Made by a program: the position numbers and the translations under genes
NCBI GenBank assembly: GCA_045642085.1
Contig: JAZUIF010000079.1
Location: 1 to 64,000, forward strand
DNA from: UBA1723 sp045642085
GTDB taxonomy: Bacteria > Bacteroidota > Bacteroidia > Bacteroidales > Paludibacteraceae
Direction: 5' to 3'
Length of the DNA: 64,000 bases
In this document: positions 44,386 to 53,439 of the stretch, in pieces
Layout of the letters: every line of letters starts with the position of its first letter
Numbering within the stretch: position 1 is the stretch's first letter
The notes under the pieces: model-generated
What the model was told of the DNA's origin: nothing
Databases searched by the model: none
Seen by the model: the letters and a program-made list of their open reading frames with translations, nothing else

Positions 44386-47300
44386 ATGAGAAAAAGATTA
44401 TTCTTTTATGGATTGTTTGGACTTATGTTCAACCTCCAATTAGCTTACGGGCAAAGTGCAAATCCTCGTTCTAATGTAATGAGGAACAAGCCACAAGTGT
44501 ATCATAAATCAGGTCAAAAGGATCCTCACAAAAGAAATGTGAGCAAAGCTGCATATGTAGGAGGAGAAATACTTGTCAAATTCAAACAAGACATCCAGAT
44601 TCCTAATGTCTCTGATGGTGAATCTCTTCGTTCATCCACCCCTCTTCATATAGCATTTCAGGAGCTAGGAGTAAAAAACGTAAAGCCAATTCCAATAGCC
44701 ACACCTAAAACCGAATCGAGAAGCAATTCGACTATAAAATCCAACACGTACAAAATATCATTCGACACGACGCTTATGTCGACTGGCGAAGCCATTGAGT
44801 ACATGAAAAAGTTAGATGAAGTGCTTATCGCAGAGCCCAATTATATAAGGAAAGCCTATAATGCACCCATTACTGGAGAATCAAACCCATTGTTTTCACA
44901 GCAATGGGCAATAAAAGCAACCAGAATTGAAGAATTATGGAAAGTCCCGACAATCACTAACAAGCGTCCAGTAATAGCAATTATCGACACTGGTCTTGAC
45001 GCTGACCACGATGAATTCTCCGGAAATTTGTGGATTAACGAAGCAGAAGCTAACGGGAAACCAGGTGTTGATGAAGATGGAAATGGTTATATCGACGATA
45101 TCAACGGGTTCGACATGCTCTTTCATAGTGGTGTCATTAGTGATTCTGCTGGACATGGCACACACTGTTCTGGTATCGCAGCCGCAAAAGATAACAACAA
45201 AGGTATAATCGGAATGAATCCAGATGCATTAATCATGCCTGTAAGAGTATTAGACATAGATGGCTTTGGCGAATCTGAGTCTATTATCGAGGGATTAAAT
45301 TATGCTGTTGCAAATGGAGCAGACGTCATCAGTTTGAGTCTTGGAGGCTATGAATACTCCGAAATTGAATATGAAGCATATAAAGAAGCCAGCAAGCATG
45401 CAATTATAGTGGCAGCCGCTGGTAATGAAAGCGTAGGAATAGAAAGTCGTTTAGCAAGCTTTCCTGGTGCATATCCATCTGTCTTAGGAGTTATGTCATC
45501 AGACAGCGTCAACAATATTTCTTGGTTCTCCAACAAAGACGAAGATGGTCCATTTTTCTCTGACATGACAAAAGGTTTGGAGACGTTCAACTATGAGCTG
45601 TATGCCCCAGGTTCGGGAATAGTGAGCACAGTCCCATCAGGGTATGATGTTTACAGCGGAACATCCATGTCGACACCTTGTGTAGCCGGCATCATATCCC
45701 GTCTGTTGCAATGTAAGAAATATGATGACCGTCAAACTTTAAAATTTGATCTAATCAATGCTTGCAAATCGGGTTGTATAGACGCGATGAAAGCATACGA
45801 AGGTTATAAAAAAAGCGATTTTTCCGCATATTTGTTAGCAATACAATACACAAAAGAAGATGGAGAGGAGTTGAAAGAAGGAATCAAACCAGGGAGCACG
45901 GTTTACGCATATCCAGTCTTTGTGAATTATGGGGAGCCAGTAGACAATATAAAAATCAAATTCTCAGACCCAGATTCTCTTTCCATCACAAATGGAGAAC
46001 TAACAATTGATCGCATTGGAACAAATGACACAGTCAAAGTCGGACCTGTGAAATTAGAAATATACGATGAAATCGCAGAAATTGAAATAAATGTGGATTC
46101 GATAGGAGCTTCTGATCTTATTGATCATGATTCTGTTAATTATTTAGGCAAGGTGTCATTCAATGTTACTACCACAATAGAAGGAAAGACAACTGTAATG
46201 CATAAGAATCTGTATGACTTTGAAGTGGTTCATTATGATTGGGAGGATGATTATGAAGAAGAAATCATACAAAAAAATCACACAACTATTATGCGTAGAT
46301 TTGTTGATGTGGACGAATCTCTTTTCATACCAGAAGGAGACACTTTGATTATCAGACAAGGAACAAGGGTGCATTTGGGATCTGGCGTGGATTTAATCTG
46401 CGAAGGAAAACTTATATGTGAATATGACACATTGGGGGCTTCTTGTTACTTTAATCAGACAGTCATATCTGGGTTCTACGCTGGAAATGTCTCCTTCAAA
46501 GATACGATTGAAGGCATAAAATTCGAAAATCTTATTTTCCAAAAAGACGGTTTTTTAAATGGCAATTTCAAAGCATGTGAATTTGTCAATTATTATGACA
46601 TGGGAACGACTAGCTCAGAAAATGGACTATTCGCTCAAAATTGTACATTCGATTACTGTAAAGTATCTTTGGAAGCAAAGCATCTTTTCAAGAACTGTAA
46701 ATTCTCCAACTCCACACTTACGAATCTTATCCAGACTGACATGGATGACGATGCAATACAATTCTTGCCAAGTTTGAGTTGTATGGAGACATGCAACTGT
46801 TATAACAACAAATTGGGTGACGTTGATTTTAGCGTCGGCTTTTATAGCGATACTTTTGCAGTCGAAAAGACTGATAACCCATCGTATTTGGGAAGTGCGA
46901 GCGACGACATAGTCAAGAAAAGCATAATCGATTCCGAACATCAAGAGACCCCTGTCGGGAAAGGAATCGTAGATATCTCCAACAAGTTAGACAAATATTG
47001 TGTGTCAGCTCCACCTATTCTATTACATGCATTTATCAATGGAAAAGAAATACACATAAATCCTGATGGTTCCGAATATATTGAAGACACCTTTCCAAAG
47101 AGATCTAATATTAGATTGGTGTTCTCTGGTCCTGTAAATAAGAATAGCCTAACCATATCTGAGGGATACGACTTTACTTGGGAATCTGACACCGTAGTAA
47201 ATGCTGCCATTTTTTTATCCTTTTTTCTAAAAATTGAGTTTTTGGACAAAAGTAGTTCATTTTCATCCGAATACGTATATTACTTGACAAATCTGATTGA

Positions 47301-48291
47301 CAATGATGACGATATTCTAACGATAGAATGTCAAAATAGCAATCAAATAAAGTTAACTTGGGATACAATCGAAAACACGAAAAACTATAATATGATTAAC
47401 GTGTATGGAAAAAACGTATATATATATGGAACACTGGACGAATTATTGGAACAGATACCTATCGACAATACCGAAATAACATTAAAATTAAAGTATGAAT
47501 ATGATGCATTTTTCCTTAGGTTAACAAATGATGAAGAGGAGGAAGAAGACATCTACCATGTGGCATTTAATGAATGTGAATTTGATTTCGAAGATCGGTA
47601 TGAAGGTGAAGAAGATTGTGGAATAGATATCGATCTAACTACAGCACTTAGTGTCATCAATTTTGTACTAGATGAGAGACTAAGTTTTTTCGAAAAAAAT
47701 TTGTTATGTTACGACTTTACTTCAGATGGGAAAATCAACATTCAGGATTTCGTAAATGTTTACAACACATACAGAGATGATATTGATCCGTCAAGCACTT
47801 CAGGAAATGCTGAATATATTATACAAGATAGTATTCTATATGTTAATACAGACACTCCTATCTCCGCCATAGAAGCTTATTTTGAAGCGACAGACAAAAG
47901 TATAATCGAGCCACAATCAGGTCTGGACAATATGGAACATTTTGTCAATCAACAAGGAAATGGAGATTGCCAATTGTTAGCATACTCTTTCAACGGAAGA
48001 AAAGTGCCTGCAGGCAAACATCCATTGTTGAAATTTAATGGTGATGTCAATTTGAAGAAAGCGTTGCTATGCAACCAAAACGGAAATGAAATAACACTAA
48101 CAGAAGGCGGTTTTATTGTCAATCCAATAGACCCAATCGAAAAAAAGGACTGCAACCTACGTTACTATAATATTTTAGGTAAAGAAATAAGTCCAGATCA
48201 GATTGACAAATGTTCTGACATATTCATTCGAGCGGTTGAACATGACGGCAAACTTGAAGAATCGTCAAAAATAAAAATCATAAAGCACTAA
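44386..48291 (+). CDS. Secreted subtilisin-family protease (S8) with beta-helix and dockerin-like regions
   Basis: 1301 residues. Signal peptide (1-22). Prodomain with GGEILVKFK and EVLIAEPNYIRKAY (about 59-158). S8 domain with the complete triad: Asp201 in AIIDTGLD, His257 in GHGTHCSG, Ser427 in SGTSMSTP, plus oxyanion Asn347 in AAGNES. Then Ig-like repeats, a Cys/Asn-rich segment resembling a right-handed beta-helix (about 650-800), more beta domains, and near 1109-1120 a single dockerin-type calcium loop (DFTSDGKINIQDF). The end (NLRYYNILGKEI) resembles a degenerate T9SS sorting domain. Probably exported and may act on surface proteins or diet proteins. Function of the long middle is not known. 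Confidence 0.87.
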   Translation: MRKRLFFYGLFGLMFNLQLAYGQSANPRSNVMRNKPQVYHKSGQKDPHKRNVSKAAYVGGEILVKFKQDIQIPNVSDGESLRSSTPLHIAFQELGVKNVKPIPIATPKTESRSNSTIKSNTYKISFDTTLMSTGEAIEYMKKLDEVLIAEPNYIRKAYNAPITGESNPLFSQQWAIKATRIEELWKVPTITNKRPVIAIIDTGLDADHDEFSGNLWINEAEANGKPGVDEDGNGYIDDINGFDMLFHSGVISDSAGHGTHCSGIAAAKDNNKGIIGMNPDALIMPVRVLDIDGFGESESIIEGLNYAVANGADVISLSLGGYEYSEIEYEAYKEASKHAIIVAAAGNESVGIESRLASFPGAYPSVLGVMSSDSVNNISWFSNKDEDGPFFSDMTKGLETFNYELYAPGSGIVSTVPSGYDVYSGTSMSTPCVAGIISRLLQCKKYDDRQTLKFDLINACKSGCIDAMKAYEGYKKSDFSAYLLAIQYTKEDGEELKEGIKPGSTVYAYPVFVNYGEPVDNIKIKFSDPDSLSITNGELTIDRIGTNDTVKVGPVKLEIYDEIAEIEINVDSIGASDLIDHDSVNYLGKVSFNVTTTIEGKTTVMHKNLYDFEVVHYDWEDDYEEEIIQKNHTTIMRRFVDVDESLFIPEGDTLIIRQGTRVHLGSGVDLICEGKLICEYDTLGASCYFNQTVISGFYAGNVSFKDTIEGIKFENLIFQKDGFLNGNFKACEFVNYYDMGTTSSENGLFAQNCTFDYCKVSLEAKHLFKNCKFSNSTLTNLIQTDMDDDAIQFLPSLSCMETCNCYNNKLGDVDFSVGFYSDTFAVEKTDNPSYLGSASDDIVKKSIIDSEHQETPVGKGIVDISNKLDKYCVSAPPILLHAFINGKEIHINPDGSEYIEDTFPKRSNIRLVFSGPVNKNSLTISEGYDFTWESDTVVNAAIFLSFFLKIEFLDKSSSFSSEYVYYLTNLIDNDDDILTIECQNSNQIKLTWDTIENTKNYNMINVYGKNVYIYGTLDELLEQIPIDNTEITLKLKYEYDAFFLRLTNDEEEEEDIYHVAFNECEFDFEDRYEGEEDCGIDIDLTTALSVINFVLDERLSFFEKNLLCYDFTSDGKINIQDFVNVYNTYRDDIDPSSTSGNAEYIIQDSILYVNTDTPISAIEAYFEATDKSIIEPQSGLDNMEHFVNQQGNGDCQLLAYSFNGRKVPAGKHPLLKFNGDVNLKKALLCNQNGNEITLTEGGFIVNPIDPIEKKDCNLRYYNILGKEISPDQIDKCSDIFIRAVEHDGKLEESSKIKIIKH

Positions 48292-48420
48292 TATAAGGGG
48301 TTACGTGAAGTGTATATGGTCAATCCCTTGTAGGTCGTCCAGAAGAATCCGTTGTATGCGTGGAGTCTCTTTTTTAATAAAAAGTTGAGTCGCAAACACG
48401 TATACAAAAAGAAAAATTAT

Positions 48421-48428
48421 TATTTTTG
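48421..48428 (+). promoter_or_regulatory. -7 box for fba
   Basis: TATTTTTG, 40 nt before the ATG. Confidence 0.5.
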
Positions 48429-48468
48429 TTGGCAGATAATAACGAAAAATATTTAATTTTTTCATAAA

Positions 48469-49476
48469 ATGGTAAATTACAAAGAGTTAGGCTTGGTAAA
48501 CACTAAGGAAATGTTTGCTAAGGCACTTAAGGGCGGTTACGCTGTCCCAGCTTTCAACTTCAACAACCTTGAGCAGCTTCAGGCTATCGTAACTGCAGCA
48601 GCTACAGAGAAGTCACCAGTTATCCTTCAGGTTTCTAAGGGTGCTCGTAACTACGCTAACGGAACTATCCTTCGTTACCTAGGTATGGCAGCTGTAGAGT
48701 ACGCTAAGGAGCTAGGTTGGGAGAAGCCACAGATCGTTCTTCACTTGGATCACGGTGATTCATTCGAGCTTTGCAAGGATTGTATCGATAACGGATTCTC
48801 TTCAGTTATGATCGACGGTTCTCACCTTCCATACGAGGAGAACGTTGCTCTAACAAAGAAGGTTTGTGACTACGCACACCAGCACGGTGTAACTGTAGAG
48901 GGTGAGCTTGGTGTATTGGCTGGTGTTGAGGATGAGGTTTCTGCAGACCACCACACTTACACTAACCCTGAGGAGGTTATCGACTTCGCTACTCGCACAG
49001 GTTGTGACTCTCTAGCTATCTCTATCGGTACTTCACACGGTGCTTACAAGTTCACTCCAGAGCAGTGTACTCGTAACGCTGAGGGTAAGCTTGTTCCTCC
49101 ACCATTGGCATTCGACGTTCTTGAGGGTGTTATGGAGAAGTTTGCTGCACAGGGTGGTTTCCCTATCGTTCTTCACGGTTCTTCTTCAGTTCCTGAGGAG
49201 TACGTTGAGATGTGCAACCAGTTCGGTGGTAAGTTGCCAAACGCAATCGGTATTCCTGAGTCAGAGCTTACTAAGGCTTCTAAGTCAGCTGTATGTAAGA
49301 TCAACATCGACTCAGACTCTCGTCTTGCATTTACAGGTGCTGTTCGTAAGCACTTCGCTGAGCACCCAGATCACTTCGACCCACGTCAGTACTGTGGTGA
49401 CGCTCGTAAGGAGATGGTTAAGATGTACACTCACAAGATCGTTAACGTTCTTGGTTCTAAGGGTAAGGCAGAATAA
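48469..49476 (+). CDS. fba: Class II fructose-bisphosphate aldolase
   Basis: 335 residues. Zinc-dependent aldolase of glycolysis and gluconeogenesis. VPAFNFNNLEQLQAI, HLDHGDSFELCK (catalytic Asp and zinc His), MIDGSHLPYEEN, EGELGVLAGVEDEV, AISIGTSHGAYKF, VLHGSSSVPEEYV and KINIDSDSRLAFTGA are all present. Codon use is among the most biased of the window. Single gene with its own terminator. Confidence 0.97.
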   Translation: MVNYKELGLVNTKEMFAKALKGGYAVPAFNFNNLEQLQAIVTAAATEKSPVILQVSKGARNYANGTILRYLGMAAVEYAKELGWEKPQIVLHLDHGDSFELCKDCIDNGFSSVMIDGSHLPYEENVALTKKVCDYAHQHGVTVEGELGVLAGVEDEVSADHHTYTNPEEVIDFATRTGCDSLAISIGTSHGAYKFTPEQCTRNAEGKLVPPPLAFDVLEGVMEKFAAQGGFPIVLHGSSSVPEEYVEMCNQFGGKLPNAIGIPESELTKASKSAVCKINIDSDSRLAFTGAVRKHFAEHPDHFDPRQYCGDARKEMVKMYTHKIVNVLGSKGKAE

Positions 49477-49500
49477 TCAAGCCAAACGAATTAAAAAACT

Positions 49501-49530
49501 AGGGATGCTGTTTTCAGCATCCCTTTTTTG
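49501..49530 (+). terminator. Terminator of fba
   Basis: Stem AGGGATGCTG/CAGCATCCCT, loop TTTT, then six T. The same stem core appears at 60370-60406. Confidence 0.88.
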
Positions 49531-49535
49531 TTCCT

Positions 49536-49564
49536 AAAAAGAGTGTGCTCATCAGAACACACTC
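49536..49564 (-). terminator. Terminator of the CE1-like esterase gene
   Basis: Minus-strand stem GAGTGTG/CACACTC followed by five U; back to back with the fba terminator. Confidence 0.75.
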
Positions 49565-49602
49565 GTAAATAAGCTTTTTATAAATTAGTTTTTAGCATTT
49601 CA

Positions 49603-50664
49603 TCATCTTCCTCCCGACATCAAATCAGATGCATTCTTGAAGATATTCTTGATAAAATTGTAGTACATAGGGACGATACATGATGCGTCGTGTCCTCCTC
49701 CCTGAATCTCCTGCCAGATGTGGTCGACATTATTCGACTGCAATGTCTCATGATACTCCTTAGGGAATTGACCAACAGTGCCATCGTTTGTGCCTCCAGT
49801 AATAATGAAGACATACGGAGTCGGCTCACCATCCTTGAATTTCAACTCACTCTTTTGCATATTGCCGGGATGAGCCATAAAATTGTCTTGTGCTGGAGTG
49901 ACTCCAGGAGCGGGACAAGCACAACCTATATAGCCAAATACCTCGGGTTTTGTGATTCCAATGTAAAGAGCCTCACGTCCTCCCATAGAGAACCCAGAAA
50001 TGGCCGTATGCTCACGGTCGGTATAAGTAGAGTAGTTCTGATTGATATATGGCATCAAACAATCGACTAAATCTTCACGGAAATCATCATACTTCTTGCA
50101 TTCCTCAGCTGTAAATCCACCACAATTCTCGCTATTAGCACTTGTATACATGAATGTGTAGACAATAATCATCTCTTTAGACTCTCCGCTTGCCGCGAGA
50201 TTGTTGGCCATAGTCCTGATCTTATTGCTTTCGTCCTGCATGCTCTTCTCTGTGCCAAAAATACCATGGTTCACATACATTACAGGGTATTTCTTACTCT
50301 TATCGTAGTTTTTAGGCAAAAGCACATCAGCAGCCTTTTGCTTATTGGCAATTTTTGAGAAATAACGGATCGACTCCATAGTGCCGTCGCCATTAGTGCT
50401 AGTGGCATTGCCAGGGACACTTGTTGTGATTGTCCCTTTGATGTTCTGCATGTACTGGGAAGGAGTCAAGAACATCTCTGTCGAGCCACCTTCAGAACCA
50501 CCACCTCCTGGAATTTCCTCTTGTACAGGAGCAGAGAATGTGACGCTGTCTGGAAGCTCATTCGAGCTAAAAATGATTTTACCATCTTTGTATATATAGA
50601 TGGGAGTTTGTGCTACTGCGGTTAAAGCTAGAAGAGCAGTAGAGAATAGTAAAGTTTTTTTCAT
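49603..50664 (-). CDS. Secreted CE1-type esterase
   Basis: 353 residues. Signal peptide (1-18, LLALTAVAQ) and a short domain (YIYKDGKIIFSSNELPDSV) like that of small Bacteroidetes secreted proteins, then a Gly-rich linker and an alpha/beta-hydrolase: KYPVMYVNHGIFG, AISGFSMGGREALYI (nucleophile elbow, Ser in GFSMGG near 225), GGTNDGTVG and QGGGHDASC (likely His). Close to feruloyl/acetyl-xylan esterases of CE1. No T9SS domain seen. Probably works with the GH5 enzymes and the double esterase. A perfect palindrome lies in its 5' leader. Confidence 0.84.
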   Translation of the reverse strand: MKKTLLFSTALLALTAVAQTPIYIYKDGKIIFSSNELPDSVTFSAPVQEEIPGGGGSEGGSTEMFLTPSQYMQNIKGTITTSVPGNATSTNGDGTMESIRYFSKIANKQKAADVLLPKNYDKSKKYPVMYVNHGIFGTEKSMQDESNKIRTMANNLAASGESKEMIIVYTFMYTSANSENCGGFTAEECKKYDDFREDLVDCLMPYINQNYSTYTDREHTAISGFSMGGREALYIGITKPEVFGYIGCACPAPGVTPAQDNFMAHPGNMQKSELKFKDGEPTPYVFIITGGTNDGTVGQFPKEYHETLQSNNVDHIWQEIQGGGHDASCIVPMYYNFIKNIFKNASDLMSGGR

Positions 50665-50699
50665 GAATCAATTATTATGTGTAATCGAGTTTATTAAAT

Positions 50700-50727
50700 A
50701 TACAGAGATTTGAGCATATCTCTGTAT
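50700..50727. promoter_or_regulatory. Perfect 10-bp inverted repeat upstream of the CE1-like gene
   Basis: ATACAGAGAT, 8-nt loop, ATCTCTGTAT, 36 bp before the minus-strand ATG. It could be a 5'-leader hairpin, an operator or a weak terminator. No other feature is visible in the 50665-50890 part of the gap. Confidence 0.4.
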
Positions 50728-50912
50728 GATCTTTTTATACAATTTTACCGACTATAAAGAATATATGCAACTGTATTAGACTAAGCAGCCAATTATGCAG
50801 ATAGAAATATGAATTATTTATACAAGCCACTTTTCGTGTTTTGGGTTGCTTAAGAAAATATATTAAATTTAGTTAAATAATTTTTTTTTATTTTGTCTTA
50901 ATAAAACTTTTG

Positions 50913-50920
50913 TATCTTTG
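50913..50920 (+). promoter_or_regulatory. -7 box for the 155-residue secreted protein
   Basis: TATCTTTG with TTTG at 50892-50895 (17-nt spacing, shorter than consensus). Confidence 0.5.
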
Positions 50921-50976
50921 TAAACAAATGACTTGGTCATTTAAGTTATGTTATAACCCAATTATAAAATAATCTA

Positions 50977-51444
50977 ATGAAGTTAAAGAGTTTATTAAGT
51001 TTGGTAATGTTGTTCGTTAGCTTGGCTATGCATGCAAGCATCACTCATCTAATTGTTGAGTTGAAGAACGACAAAAAATATAGTTTCTTGTTGGCAGACA
51101 AGCCTGTTATTACATTCGATAATGGCGACTTGGTAGTCAATGGAAATGAATCAACATCGTATGCAATCAGTGAAGTGAAGAATTATCACTTTGGAGAGGG
51201 AATACAGTCAGCAAGTCAGACATTAAACGCTAATGAGTTGTGCATTACTTATGTTGACGAGAACACAATCAAGGTACAGAATGCTTCTGCAAATGTTCCT
51301 GTAGTTATTTTCAATGTTTCTGGATCAGCTATTGTAAACGTAGTTACAGATTCAGAGGGCGTTGCGACTTTGCAATTGCCATCACAGACTGGTGTGTATA
51401 TTGTAAAAGTAGCAGATAAGTCTTTCAAGGTTATTCGTAAGTAA
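50977..51444 (+). CDS. Small secreted protein with T9SS-like C-terminal domain
   Basis: 155 residues. Signal peptide (1-20, LFVSLAMHA). N-terminal part LIVELKNDKKYSFLLADKPVITFDNGDLVV is a motif common in Bacteroidetes secreted proteins. The C-terminal half (PVVIFNVSGSAIVNVVTDSEGVATLQ to YIVKVADKSFKVIRK) looks like a T9SS type-A sorting domain with nothing between the two. Role unknown. Has its own promoter and terminator. Confidence 0.75.
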   Translation: MKLKSLLSLVMLFVSLAMHASITHLIVELKNDKKYSFLLADKPVITFDNGDLVVNGNESTSYAISEVKNYHFGEGIQSASQTLNANELCITYVDENTIKVQNASANVPVVIFNVSGSAIVNVVTDSEGVATLQLPSQTGVYIVKVADKSFKVIRK

Positions 51445-51463
51445 TACGAGATAATAAATGTAT

Positions 51464-51494
51464 AAGGCGGGTATGACATACCCGCCTTTTTTTG
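51464..51494 (+). terminator. Terminator of the 155-residue gene
   Basis: Stem AAGGCGGGTAT/ATACCCGCCTT then seven T. Confidence 0.88.
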
Positions 51495-51631
51495 TTTATG
51501 TTTATTATACATTTGTTGACTGGCTTGCGTTGTTAGGGAAGTAGCCAAATGATCTTTAGTGACCAAACTATATTATATAAACTAAAAGAAGATTGTTTTG
51601 AGTGATTATATGCGGACGCACTATTTTAAAT

Positions 51632-51712
51632 CAAAAGAAGGGAACTTCGCAGCCCCCTCCGTTCTAATTTAACCTAAACCTTAATTATGAAAAAATCTAC
51701 CTGTTTTGTTTT
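51632..51712 (-). ncRNA. Small RNA candidate 1 (paralogue of 60520-60581)
   Basis: Minus strand: -7 box TACATTTG (51726-51719), about 80 nt of RNA, then hairpin GGAGGGGGC/GTTCCCTTC (51660-51637) with loop TGCGAA and TTTTG. Shares the body TTTTTCAT..TTA..GTTTAGGTT and the tail TTCCCTTCTTTT with the second candidate. Divergent from the barrel gene at 51982. The rest of 51495-51981 shows no gene. Confidence 0.5.
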
Positions 51713-51959
51713 CTGATACAAATGTAAGTCTTTTTTCATTACTGCCAAAGGAAAATTAAACTTTTTTAACACTTTCTTTAATTTTTTTTAAATCTTCTTT
51801 TCCCATTTTGTTTTGTTGTTCTGTCAAATTAATAGTCAAAATCATCTTTGGGTTAATAAATATTGTTCTATCTAAATGATATATAGTGTACTAGATATTT
51901 ATATTATGTGTCAGTGATAAAAAATAAAGTTTCCACTTTTCTTGTATAAGCGGAAAAAC

Positions 51960-51967
51960 TATTTTTG
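51960..51967 (+). promoter_or_regulatory. -7 box for the 353-residue barrel gene
   Basis: TATTTTTG, only 14 nt before the ATG. Confidence 0.5.
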
Positions 51968-51981
51968 CAAAAAAAAGAAAG

Positions 51982-53043
51982 ATGAGAGTTCTAAAATTTA
52001 TCACTATTTTGCTTTGGGCATTATTTTCTAATGCTATCTGTTTGCATGGACAAGATTATAAATTTCTTTGGGGTGTTGATGCAAATACTGTATTCGACAA
52101 TCGTGAAGGCGATAAGACATATGCACCGCAACAGACAATCTTTTTTTCACGTATATCGCCATCGTTTGGAGTTCAGTTTCTAGGTGAACATAAGTTTGTT
52201 GTCGGAACTCATTATATCCAACCAATAGGAATTGGATATAAAAATCCTAAGTTTGTGCCTACTGCATATTATAATTTTACTCATTCTGAGAATAAAAGAT
52301 TTTGGGATGTGTCATTTGGTATGATTCCGCGTCGATTCATGAGTTTGGAATTGCCGAGTATTTTGTATAGTGACTCAATGAGTTATTATAATCCCAATAT
52401 TAGAGGTATTCTTTTGAGGTATAATAAATATAAGTATGATAATTGTTTTAGACAGCAATTATCTCTTGATTGGCGTAGCTTGCAAAGTGCGGAACAGAGA
52501 GAAGCCTTTAATGTGAATTATGAATTTCTTGCTAATTTGGGTCCTTTCTTTTTCTTGGGAGCAGATGCACAATTGAATCATCTAGCAAAAAGAAATCCTG
52601 CTCCTGAAGGAGAAGGCGTGAATGATGATATGTTCGTACAACCATTTGTTGGAGTTGATTTTAGAAATACGCCATTTGATGTCTTATATTTCAAGGTGGG
52701 ATATGCAGCTAGTTTTGATAGATGTAGGGCTATTGGCGACTGGGAGATTGATAAGGGTGTTCAAGCTAAACTGTTGTTGTATTGGAGACGATTAGGTCTT
52801 GTTGAGAATTTGTATATCGGCGACAAGCAATTCCCGCTTTATTCAATGTATGGACCATTGCTTAATATGGGCGACCCACATTATCAGTCGAGTGTCTATT
52901 CTATGACATCAATCTATTGTACGATAGTGTCGAATCGTAATGTTTCATTTTTCCCATCTCTAGATTTTCATGTCACAAAAGAGGGCGTGTCATGTTATCA
53001 AAGAGTTGTGTTAAGAGTGAATGTTGGCAATGTTGATAACTAA
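51982..53043 (+). CDS. Putative outer-membrane beta-barrel protein
   Basis: 353 residues. Signal peptide (1-23, ending CLHGQ). Aromatic strand pattern throughout (FLWGVDANTVFDN, FFSRISPSFGVQFLGEHKFVVG, WDVSFGMIPRRFM, YFKVGYAASFD) and a last strand RVVLRVNVGN rather than the usual terminal Phe. Looks like a 14-18 strand porin-like barrel; family not recognised. Candidate terminator or sRNA terminator 130 nt downstream. Confidence 0.65.
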   Translation: MRVLKFITILLWALFSNAICLHGQDYKFLWGVDANTVFDNREGDKTYAPQQTIFFSRISPSFGVQFLGEHKFVVGTHYIQPIGIGYKNPKFVPTAYYNFTHSENKRFWDVSFGMIPRRFMSLELPSILYSDSMSYYNPNIRGILLRYNKYKYDNCFRQQLSLDWRSLQSAEQREAFNVNYEFLANLGPFFFLGADAQLNHLAKRNPAPEGEGVNDDMFVQPFVGVDFRNTPFDVLYFKVGYAASFDRCRAIGDWEIDKGVQAKLLLYWRRLGLVENLYIGDKQFPLYSMYGPLLNMGDPHYQSSVYSMTSIYCTIVSNRNVSFFPSLDFHVTKEGVSCYQRVVLRVNVGNVDN

Positions 53044-53078
53044 TTCGTTCATTGTACAACAATATAAGAAAAGAATTA

Positions 53079-53211
53079 TATCTTTGTATTGGATTTAAAT
53101 ATTTTCATACTATTTCATAAAATAGAGGCTTTTACAAAACAAGCTATATTTTTGATAAGTGATTTACTAATGGCGAGGCAACCTTGTGATAAGGCAGCCT
53201 CTCTTTTTTTT
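53079..53211 (+). ncRNA. Possible sRNA or long 3' end
   Basis: -7 box TATCTTTG at 53079-53086, about 90 nt of A/T-rich RNA, then a strong hairpin GAGGC-A-ACCTT/AAGGC-A-GCCTC (53175-53201) and eight or nine T. It may be an independent RNA or simply the terminator of the barrel gene 131 nt upstream. Nothing else found in 53212-53337. Confidence 0.4.
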
Positions 53212-53337
53212 ATAATATTGACTGATAAATGCTGAATTATGCAAATTGTCGTCATATATTTCACATTTTATCATAGTTTTTTAACTTTTTTTGTGCAATT
53301 ACATTTAATAAATGTGAATTGTTATTCTAAAAATTTA

Positions 53338-53345
53338 TAATTTTG
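53338..53345 (+). promoter_or_regulatory. -7 box for the paired GH5 genes
   Basis: TAATTTTG, giving a leader of about 88 nt before the GTG start. Confidence 0.4.
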
Positions 53346-53439
53346 CGGCGGATTTATATTATTTGCCGGATAGTGTATGCGTTTTGCATGTGGAATCCAA
53401 GGCATTTATTATTATTAAAACGCAAAAAAAAGGAAGTAA

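Noticed and set aside
47924..48290. Full T9SS sorting domain at the subtilase end
   Set aside because: Only the NILGKEI-type motif is kept and the last strands differ; recorded as degenerate rather than claimed.
49040..49537. 165-residue frame overlapping fba
   Set aside because: A shifted frame of a codon-biased gene with Leu/Ser/Val-rich nonsense composition.
51688..51717. Leader-peptide-like ORF MKKSTCFVF and a similar MKNTMQR at 60573-60596
   Set aside because: No nearby attenuator or downstream biosynthetic gene on the plus strand; the minus-strand promoter and terminator explain both places better.
53346..53439. Lost signal-peptide segment before the first GH5
   Set aside because: The in-frame TAA just before the GTG and no signal-like coding in the other frames argue against a frameshifted start.
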